This document shows, one piece after another, positions 1-5,549 of a DNA stretch of 6,703 nucleotides. The stretch comes from Pseudomonadota bacterium. GTDB lineage: Bacteria > Desulfobacterota > Desulfobulbia > Desulfobulbales > Desulfobulbaceae. How positions within the stretch are numbered: the stretch's first letter is position 1; every line of letters begins with the position of its first letter. Both the position numbers and the translations under genes were made by a program. The notes under the pieces are model-generated. The model saw only the letters and a program-made list of their open reading frames with translations, did not search any database and was not told the origin of the DNA. The stretch spans positions 1-6,703 of the forward strand of contig WRKE01000206.1 in NCBI GenBank assembly GCA_009778235.1, given 5' to 3'.

Positions 1-357
1 CATCTCATTCTCATTGGCGTGTTGCTGAATGCCGCTGCCCAGTTGGCATTAAAGCAGGGAATGCGTCAGATCGGTTATTTTGACTTTGTGGCGCACAATA
101 TCGGCCATGTCTCTTTTGCAGTCGCAACCAACGCCTATATCTGGGTTGGATTATCCTGTTATGTCATCAGCGTGGTTGTCTGGCTGCTCGTTCTCTCCAG
201 AGTTGAAGTGAGCTACGCCTATCCGCTTCTTTCGGTTGGCTATATTGTCACAGCCTGTGCGGGCTGGCTGTTTTTTCAAGAAAATATGAGCATGACTCGA
301 TTGATGGGTATTGTAGTCATTTGCTTTGGGGTATGGCTGATAACCAAGCCAGCCTGA
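1..357 (+). CDS. SMR/EamA-like small membrane transporter, ArnE/ArnF-type (5' end outside window)
   Basis: The frame is open from base 1 to the TGA at 355-357, giving 118 visible residues. The true start lies upstream, and probably only a few residues are missing because the family is about 110-120 residues long. A GTG at 19 is in frame but would remove half of the first helix. Four hydrophobic segments are visible, at about residues 1-18, 44-66, 72-92 and 100-115, so this is an inner-membrane protein. The stretch WLLVLSRVEVSYAYPLLS (61-78) resembles the ArnE/ArnF pattern of 'WLLVLQ..P...AYPMLS'. The first helix reads LLNAAAQLALKQG, with Asn where EmrE has its proton-coupling Glu14. This favours a flippase of undecaprenyl-phosphate-linked sugars, or a related glycolipid role, over a multidrug antiporter. 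The substrate cannot be read from the sequence. GC content is about 48%, well below the downstream genes. The nnr start follows after 50 bases. Confidence 0.8.
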   Translation, partial: HLILIGVLLNAAAQLALKQGMRQIGYFDFVAHNIGHVSFAVATNAYIWVGLSCYVISVVVWLLVLSRVEVSYAYPLLSVGYIVTACAGWLFFQENMSMTRLMGIVVICFGVWLITKPA

Positions 358-393
358 CGCCGGGTTGCGCGGTATCCATACAATCGTTGCACC

Positions 394-400
394 AGGAGGT
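394..400 (+). promoter_or_regulatory. Strong Shine-Dalgarno site for nnr
   Basis: AGGAGGT lies 7 bases before the ATG at 408. It decides the nnr start. The reading frame stays open upstream to a TTG at 321, inside the preceding transporter gene, but that start has no comparable site and would add 29 residues with no resemblance to the family. Confidence 0.85.
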
Positions 401-407
401 GTTATCT

Positions 408-1994
408 ATGCAGCTTGCAATGGCCGCGCAAATGCGCGAGCTTGACCGGCAGGCCATTGAAGAGATTGGCATTCCCGGTATGGTGCTGATGGAAAATGCC
501 GGTCGGGGTACAGTCGACCGGATGGAACAGGTGTTCGGGCCGGTGGCGGGCAAAACGGTCTGCGTTTTCGCCGGCCCCGGCAACAACGGCGGTGACGGCC
601 TGGTGATCGCCCGTACGGTGCACGGGCTGGGCGGTTTTCCCTTGGTCTTCTTTCCGGCCGACCCCGAACGGCTCACCGGCGACGCGGGTCTCAACTTCGA
701 GATCTATCAGCGGTTGCGGCTCCCCTATCAGGTACTCGACAGCCCGGAAAAATTCTTGGCCCTGGCCGACACGGTGCTGGCGCTGGCCCGGCTGCATCCG
801 ATCCATTCTCTGGTGGACGCCCTGTTCGGCACTGGGCTTGAACGTAAGGTAAGCGGTGGATTTCTGGAAACGATCACCTGGATCAACAGCCTGCGCCATA
901 GCCACCGGCTGCCGGTAATCAGCGTCGACATCCCCTCGGGCCTGCACAGCGACACCGGGGAGATACTGGGTGCGGCGGTCCAGGCCGACCTGACCGTGAC
1001 CTACGGTCTGGCCAAGCCAGGACACTATCACCATGGCGGCGACCGCGGCGGTCAACTGGCCTGCATCGACATCGGTATCCCGGCCGCCTTGGTCGCCCGG
1101 ATGCAGTTGCAGGGGATGGTGCTGACCCAACCCACGCTTGCCCGCCACCTGCGGGTGCGTCCCGCCACGGCGCACAAGGGCAGCAATGGCCACCTCCTCA
1201 TTCTCGCCGGTTCCACCGGCAAGACAGGCGCCGCTTTGCTCTGCGGCCAAGGGGCGCTGCGCAGCGGCGCCGGCCTGGTGACCTTCGCGGTGCCCGGCGA
1301 TCTCAACCCCATCTTCGAAACCGCGCTCGCCGAAGCCATGTCAGTGCCGCTGTCCGCAAGGGCCGGCTTTCTCTCCATTGACGACTATCAGCAAATCGAA
1401 ACCCTCTGCGTCGGCAAAAACGGCATCGTGCTCGGGCCCGGCATCGGGACTGAGCCGGAGACGCGGGAGCTGGTGCTGGGTCTCTACGGCGCATATGCCG
1501 GCCCGCTGGTGGTTGACGCCGACGCCCTCACCATCCTGGCCGCCTATCCGGATCTGCTTCGCAATCCTCCCGGCCCCAGAATCTTCACCCCTCATCCCGG
1601 CGAGATGGCCCGCCTGCTCGGGGTCCCGGTCGAAGCGGTGCAGGCGGACCGGCTCAAGGCGGCCCAATGGCTCAATATCAACGGTGCGGACCAGCGGCCG
1701 GTGATGATCACCGTGCTTAAAGGTGCCGGAACCGTGGTCGCCGCCACCGGCGGCGCCTGGGCCATTAACGCCTCCGGCAACCCTGGTATGGCCACCGGCG
1801 GCATGGGCGATGTCCTGGCCGGCATCATCGGCGGCCTGCTGGTCCAGGGGCTCGATCCCTGGCAGGCATCATGCCTCGGGGTCCATCTGCACGGCCTGGC
1901 CGCAGACCGGATCGCCATAGACCAGCCCTACGGCTACACCGCCACAGAAGTGGCGTGGCAATTGCCGCGGGTCATCGGTTCACTCTGCTCTTGA
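408..1994 (+). CDS. nnr: Bifunctional NAD(P)H-hydrate epimerase / ADP-dependent NAD(P)H-hydrate dehydratase
   Basis: This 528-residue cytosolic enzyme repairs hydrated NADH and NADPH. The N-terminal YjeF domain (about 1-235) interconverts the R and S forms of NAD(P)HX. The C-terminal ribokinase-like domain (about 240-525) dehydrates the S form, in bacteria using ADP. Epimerase motifs visible are ENAGRG (29-34), AGPGNNGGDG (55-64), VDALFGTGL (136-144) and SVDIPSGL (172-179). Dehydratase motifs are KGSNGHLLILAGS (257-269), GPGIG (343-347), VVDADAL (368-374), TPHPGEM (394-400), LKGAG (437-441) and GNPGMATGGMGDVL (457-470), whose Asp468 sits at the family's proposed catalytic position. Length and domain order match the usual fused bacterial Nnr, with no lost motif. 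The ATG at 408 was chosen for its strong ribosome binding site. The CBS-domain gene begins 17 bases after the stop, so the two are probably cotranscribed. The preceding transporter gene differs in base composition and need not belong to the same functional unit. Confidence 0.96.
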   Translation: MQLAMAAQMRELDRQAIEEIGIPGMVLMENAGRGTVDRMEQVFGPVAGKTVCVFAGPGNNGGDGLVIARTVHGLGGFPLVFFPADPERLTGDAGLNFEIYQRLRLPYQVLDSPEKFLALADTVLALARLHPIHSLVDALFGTGLERKVSGGFLETITWINSLRHSHRLPVISVDIPSGLHSDTGEILGAAVQADLTVTYGLAKPGHYHHGGDRGGQLACIDIGIPAALVARMQLQGMVLTQPTLARHLRVRPATAHKGSNGHLLILAGSTGKTGAALLCGQGALRSGAGLVTFAVPGDLNPIFETALAEAMSVPLSARAGFLSIDDYQQIETLCVGKNGIVLGPGIGTEPETRELVLGLYGAYAGPLVVDADALTILAAYPDLLRNPPGPRIFTPHPGEMARLLGVPVEAVQADRLKAAQWLNINGADQRPVMITVLKGAGTVVAATGGAWAINASGNPGMATGGMGDVLAGIIGGLLVQGLDPWQASCLGVHLHGLAADRIAIDQPYGYTATEVAWQLPRVIGSLCS

Positions 1995-2011
1995 CTCTAC
2001 GAGGAAAAATC

Positions 2012-2467
2012 ATGCTCACAGCCAAAGACATCATGACCCACGAGGTGATCACGATCAAGCAAAGCGCCACGGTGCGGGAATTGGCCGCCCTGCTGCTCAC
2101 CAGCAACATCAGCGGGGTGCCGGTGGTCGACGACAACGACCAGGTCATCGGGGTGGTCACCGAAAGCGACTTGATCTTTCAAAACAAGAAGGTGCACCTG
2201 CCAACCGCCTTTGCCCTGCTCGACGCCTTCGTCTTCCTGGAAAGGCCGGGTAAGATGGAGCAGGAATTGAAAAAAATGGTGGGATCCAAGGTCAGCGACA
2301 TCTGTTCCCTTAAGCTGGTGTCGGTGACTCCGGAAACGGAACTGGACGAACTGGCCACCCTGATGGCCGAGAAGAATATTCACACCTTGCCGGTAATGAA
2401 CGAAGGGCAGCTGGTGGGGGTGATCGGCAAGTCGGATATCATCCGCACCATCGCCCAGGGGATGTAA
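2012..2467 (+). CDS. Tandem CBS-domain protein, probable adenine-nucleotide sensor
   Basis: The product has 151 residues and consists almost entirely of a CBS pair (Bateman module): CBS1 about 7-57 and CBS2 about 95-148. CBS1 opens with DIMTHEVITI and closes with IGVVTESDLI (46-55), the usual ribose/phosphate-contacting pattern. CBS2 closes with VGVIGKSDII (135-144), where Gly replaces the usual Thr, so its binding site may be weaker or altered. A charged helical insert (about 58-92) lies between the two halves. Such stand-alone pairs usually bind AMP, ATP or related adenine ligands and regulate a partner protein. No effector domain or membrane segment is present, so the partner is unknown. 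The ATG at 2012 has GAGG at 2001-2004, 7 bases upstream. The frame is open from 1871, but that part overlaps nnr and has no site. Position 17 bases behind nnr suggests one operon and possibly a shared link to nucleotide status, which is inference. The stop codon faces the opposing diguanylate cyclase gene across 2 bases. Confidence 0.9.
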   Translation: MLTAKDIMTHEVITIKQSATVRELAALLLTSNISGVPVVDDNDQVIGVVTESDLIFQNKKVHLPTAFALLDAFVFLERPGKMEQELKKMVGSKVSDICSLKLVSVTPETELDELATLMAEKNIHTLPVMNEGQLVGVIGKSDIIRTIAQGM

Positions 2468-2469
2468 TT

Positions 2470-3774
2470 CTATTCTTCGTAGATCTGCCAGCAGTTACGG
2501 CCTTTTTTCTTGGCCTCGTACATGGCGATGTCGGCGTGGCGGAGCATGGTCTCGGCATCCTGGCAGTCGAGAGGAAAAACTGAAAGCCCGATACTGGCGC
2601 CGATGAAACAGATGTGGGCGCCCGTGTCGATCGGTTCATTGAGCGATTCGATCACCTTCTGCGCCACCAGGGTGGCGCCGTCGAGGGCCTCGGTGCTTTC
2701 CAGGAGGATGACGAACTCGTCGCCACCCAGCCGGCATACCGAATCCGAGGTCCGCAAGACATTGCGCAGCCGTTCGGCCACCTGCATCAGGACGATATCG
2801 CCGACTCCATGGCCGTACTGGTCGTTAATCGGCTTGAACCGGTCGAGATCAATGAACAGCAGGCAAAGGATGCGGTTGTAGCGGCGGGCCAGGGAGATGG
2901 CCTGGGGCAGCCGGCGACGGAAATAGTTGCGGTTGGGAAGATTGGTGAGCGGGTCGTGGTTGGCCATGTAGCGGATCAATTCCGCCGCCTCCTGCCGTTC
3001 GGTAACATCCTGGAACACCAGCACCCCGCCGACCAGCCGTTGTCCCTGGCAGATCGGGGTCGAACGGAAATCCACCGGAAAACTGGTGCCGTCCCGGCGC
3101 AGCATCCTGGCTTCATCGAAGCAGGTGGTGATCTTGATATCGGTCCGGAAGAAGTATGGGCAGCAATCCTCGGAAAACTCCTCGCTGCCGGGCTGGGAAA
3201 TCTTGAGTACCGTCCGATAGTCGCGCTCCTTGACATCCGCGATCTCATAGCCCAGCATCTTCAGGGCAGCGGGATTGATATAGCTGATCAATCCCCGATC
3301 ATCGACCCCGCAGATGCCGTTGGCGGCGGCATCCAAAATCATTTCGTAATTGCGCGACAGCAGCTCCAATTCCTGCTTGGCCCGATGCGCCCCCAGGATG
3401 TAGCGGATACGGTTCTTGAGCACCGGCCAGCGTATCGGTTTGCGGACGTAGTCGACCGCGCCGGAACCATAGGAGCGCTCGATGCTCTTTTCGTCATCAA
3501 GGGAGGTCACCATCAGCACCGGCGGCGGATCGGCCATGGCGGAGCGGAGGTGGGCGCACACGTCCGGACCGTCGATGCCCGGCATGGCGATATCAAGAAT
3601 CACCAGATCATACGGATTCTCCGCCATTTTTTCCAAGGCCGCATGGCCGTTCTCGGCTTCATCCACGGCATAGCCCTCACCTTCGAGAAACTGGCGCATG
3701 AGCATGCGGATAACTTCATCGTCATCGACGACCAAAATAATCGGAATGGAGCCGGCGAGCAGGGAAACCGTCAT
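2470..3774 (-). CDS. Response regulator with PAS and GGDEF domains, probable diguanylate cyclase
   Basis: The 434-residue soluble protein should make cyclic di-GMP from two GTP under control of phosphorylation. REC domain, about 11-128: acidic pocket Asp17-Asp19, phosphoacceptor Asp61 in VILDIAMPG, Thr90, Tyr109 and Lys112. PAS domain, about 142-262: begins NYEMILDAAANGICGVDDRG and ends VLVFQDVTER, with Cys155, Cys204, Cys205 and Cys218. GGDEF domain, about 265-430: DPLTNLPNRN entry, FIDLDRFKPIND (307-318) with metal-binding Asp309, and intact GGDEF at 350-354. The inhibitory-site motif RTSD (341-344) lies exactly five residues before GGDEF, so product feedback is expected. There is no EAL domain. 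The gene starts 68 bases after the hybrid kinase stop and is its obvious partner. No clear Shine-Dalgarno precedes the ATG at 3774, and an upstream in-frame stop rules out a longer start. The PAS ligand cannot be determined from sequence. Confidence 0.94.
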   Translation of the reverse strand: MTVSLLAGSIPIILVVDDDEVIRMLMRQFLEGEGYAVDEAENGHAALEKMAENPYDLVILDIAMPGIDGPDVCAHLRSAMADPPPVLMVTSLDDEKSIERSYGSGAVDYVRKPIRWPVLKNRIRYILGAHRAKQELELLSRNYEMILDAAANGICGVDDRGLISYINPAALKMLGYEIADVKERDYRTVLKISQPGSEEFSEDCCPYFFRTDIKITTCFDEARMLRRDGTSFPVDFRSTPICQGQRLVGGVLVFQDVTERQEAAELIRYMANHDPLTNLPNRNYFRRRLPQAISLARRYNRILCLLFIDLDRFKPINDQYGHGVGDIVLMQVAERLRNVLRTSDSVCRLGGDEFVILLESTEALDGATLVAQKVIESLNEPIDTGAHICFIGASIGLSVFPLDCQDAETMLRHADIAMYEAKKKGRNCWQIYEE

Positions 3775-3803
3775 AAGCCAAAGCGGAAAAAAGGGAAGAG
3801 CAT
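3771..3803 (-). other. Possible 10-codon leader ORF overlapping the diguanylate cyclase start
   Basis: A minus-strand ATG at 3803 opens a frame reading MLFPFFRFGL. Its TGA (3773-3771) overlaps the ATG of the diguanylate cyclase gene (3774-3772) as ATGA. This could provide translational coupling for a gene that lacks its own clear ribosome binding site. Only a weak GGG precedes the mini-ORF. Short ORFs of this kind arise often by chance, so this is a candidate only. Confidence 0.15.
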
Positions 3804-3822
3804 TTCAGACCCGTGTATGACT

Positions 3823-3850
3823 ATTGTATAAATTACGGTTAATTAATCAA
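3823..3850 (-). promoter_or_regulatory. Candidate sigma70-type promoter for the diguanylate cyclase gene
   Basis: Reading the minus strand, TTGATT (3850-3845) and TACAAT (3828-3823) are separated by 16 bases. They match the -35 and -10 consensus at 4 of 6 and 5 of 6 positions. The elements lie in a short AT-rich island that begins at the kinase stop codon, in otherwise GC-rich sequence. A start near 3816 would give a leader of about 40 bases. This would let the cyclase be expressed apart from the upstream helicase-kinase unit. AT-rich gaps produce such matches by chance. Confidence 0.35.
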
Positions 3851-5549
3851 GCAGTTCCGTAAAAAAACGTTTAACCCGGCCAACAGCGCGGATGATCTGC
3901 CCATGGACCCAGTCGATCCGCTGCATATTGCCGCTCTTGCCAAGCTGTTCGGCCAACAGGCACAACTGCGCCAACTCCTCGGCCCCGAACTGGCTGCCGC
4001 TGCCTTTCATGGTATGCACCACCTTGTTGACCGCCTCGGGATCCCTGGCCCGTACCGCCTGATCCAATTCGGCCAGATGCCGATCGAGCGAGCGGAGGAA
4101 AACCCCCACCACCGGGGTGATATCGCCGACATTTTCCCGCAGCCGCTGTAAAATTACTTCATTGACCGCTGCCAGCCCCTGGACCGCTGGCTCGAAGATT
4201 CCCTCCGTTCCCGCTGTTCCCGGTACGATGGAGTTGCGCCACTCAGGCAGCCAGCGGCTGAGCACCACCTGTAACTTTCTGAAATCCAGCGGTTTGACCA
4301 GGTACTCCACCATGCCCACTTCCAGGCATTTTTGCTGGGTAGCCGTGGTGGCATCGGCGGTCAAGGCAACCACGGGAGGAGCGGGATATCGGTTCTGCTC
4401 CGCCTCGTCGAAGATGGCCCGGGTGGCTGCAAAGCCGTCGAGTACCGGCATCTGGCAATCCATGAAGATGAGGTCGAACCGGCCGCTCCGACAAAGATCG
4501 ACCGCCTCCTGGCCGTTGCAGGCCGCCACAATCTCGGCATCGGTACGGCGGAAGGTTTCTACCATCACGAGGCGGTTGGTTTCGTCGTCATCGACTATCA
4601 TGATTCGCGGCTTGGGCGGCATCTCGGAAGAAGGCGGCAAGGCGGCTGGCCTCTCCGCCGGGATCGAATTGTCCGCCGCCTCCGGGTGTATCTCTCCGGC
4701 GGCCGGCACCGCCACCCCGTACTCCTCTGGCCTCTGGCGCACCACCTGCAAGGTGATCACGAACCAGAAGGTAGTGCCTTGCCCATATTCGGACCGTACC
4801 CCTATACTGCCGTCCATCAGCTTGACCAGTTGGGCACAGATCGACAAGCCCAGGCCACTGCCTCCGTAGGAACGGGTCGAGGAACCATCCACCTGGCTGA
4901 ACGGCTGAAACAGTTTGTCGATCGATTCACTGGGGATGCCGATTCCCGAATCCTCGATCTCGAATCTGAGCCGCTCTTTCCTGTCCTTGACCTCCTCCCG
5001 GCTCACCCGCAGGGTAATCGTTCCCTGCTCGGTGAATTTGACCGCATTGCCGAGCAGGTTGACCAGCACCTGGCGCAAGCGATAGCTGTCGCCCTGATAC
5101 TGGGTTGCCAGGGCGGGATCGATCTGGGCGGTGATCGTCAGCTCCTTGCTCTTGCCGGTCACCTTGTACAGCGACAGCAGTTGCTCGATCAGGCCACGCA
5201 GGTCAAAGGGCTCAATGTCCAAGGCCATCTTTTCCGCCTCGATCTTGCTGAAATCGAGCAGATTATTGATCAGGGTCAGTAGACTTGCGGCCGAGGTCTG
5301 GATCAACTGAGCGAAATGCTTCTGCCGGGGCTGCAGCTCGGTGTCGAGCAGCAACTCACTGAGCCCGATAACCCCGTTCATCGGGGTACGGATCTCATGG
5401 CTGATCATGGCCAGAAAATCGGACTTGGCCTTGTTGGCGGAATCGGCCTGCCGGGCCTTCTGCCGCAGCCCACGATTTTTCTCCTCCAGCCGCTGAACTT
5501 CGGCCTCAAGCTCGGTAATCCGGTTTGGCAGGGAGTTAGTGTCTTTCAT
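3843..5549 (-). CDS. Cytosolic hybrid histidine kinase with REC and HPt domains, no sensor domain
   Basis: The 568-residue protein contains three of the four stations of a phosphorelay. The N-terminus (about 8-40) is a charged coiled coil. HisKA (about 41-107) has His51 in MISHEIRTPMNG. HATPase (about 150-268) has N-box Asn164/Asn168, DSGIG (200-204), FQPFSQVD and GGSGLGL (229-235). A Pro/Ala-rich linker (about 270-313) leads to REC (about 314-432), with Asp320-Asp322, phosphoacceptor Asp364 in FMDCQMP, Thr397 and Lys419. HPt (about 462-560) has His512 in HTMKGSGSQFG. No transmembrane helix, PAS, GAF or HAMP is visible, so the protein is probably cytosolic and must receive its signal through a partner or its coiled coil. 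The likely phosphate acceptor is the REC-PAS-GGDEF protein encoded next. The ATG overlaps the stop of the upstream helicase gene by 4 bases (ATGA), and no good Shine-Dalgarno is seen, so translational coupling is likely. The domain order resembles the C-terminal half of BarA-type kinases. Confidence 0.95.
   Translation of the reverse strand: MKDTNSLPNRITELEAEVQRLEEKNRGLRQKARQADSANKAKSDFLAMISHEIRTPMNGVIGLSELLLDTELQPRQKHFAQLIQTSAASLLTLINNLLDFSKIEAEKMALDIEPFDLRGLIEQLLSLYKVTGKSKELTITAQIDPALATQYQGDSYRLRQVLVNLLGNAVKFTEQGTITLRVSREEVKDRKERLRFEIEDSGIGIPSESIDKLFQPFSQVDGSSTRSYGGSGLGLSICAQLVKLMDGSIGVRSEYGQGTTFWFVITLQVVRQRPEEYGVAVPAAGEIHPEAADNSIPAERPAALPPSSEMPPKPRIMIVDDDETNRLVMVETFRRTDAEIVAACNGQEAVDLCRSGRFDLIFMDCQMPVLDGFAATRAIFDEAEQNRYPAPPVVALTADATTATQQKCLEVGMVEYLVKPLDFRKLQVVLSRWLPEWRNSIVPGTAGTEGIFEPAVQGLAAVNEVILQRLRENVGDITPVVGVFLRSLDRHLAELDQAVRARDPEAVNKVVHTMKGSGSQFGAEELAQLCLLAEQLGKSGNMQRIDWVHGQIIRAVGRVKRFFTELLD

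Noticed and set aside
354..384. Possible nnr promoter (CTGACG ... TACAAT)
   Set aside because: The -35 match is poor and the spacer is 19 bases. The TACAAT alone is not enough to claim a promoter.
321..407. N-terminal extension of nnr from a TTG at 321
   Set aside because: It overlaps the transporter gene, lacks a ribosome binding site and adds residues unlike Nnr proteins. The ATG at 408 has AGGAGGT at ideal spacing.
402..1250. Minus-strand ORF of 282 codons opposite nnr
   Set aside because: It lies entirely over the well-supported nnr epimerase and early dehydratase motifs, and has no domain of its own.
2488..2511. CTGC-CA-GCAG and the following TTTTTTCTT as a plus-strand terminator for the CBS gene
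   Set aside because: The stem is 4 bases with a 2-base loop, which is too weak. The T-run is the complement of Lys codons in the GGDEF domain end.
2614..3831. Long plus-strand ORF of 405 codons antisense to the diguanylate cyclase gene
   Set aside because: The minus-strand frame encodes clear REC, PAS and GGDEF domains. The antisense frame shows no recognisable domain and has no convincing ribosome binding site. Long antisense frames are expected in GC-rich genes.
3833..3862. Inverted repeat TTACGG...CCGTAA around the kinase stop codon, considered as a terminator
   Set aside because: The stem is only 6 bases with an 18-base loop. On the minus strand the T-run comes before the stem, not after it.
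4332..5282. Plus-strand ORF of 316 codons antisense to the hybrid kinase
   Set aside because: It is a shadow of the kinase coding frame. Its low-complexity, Gln/Leu/Gly-rich composition is typical of antisense translation, and no motif is visible.
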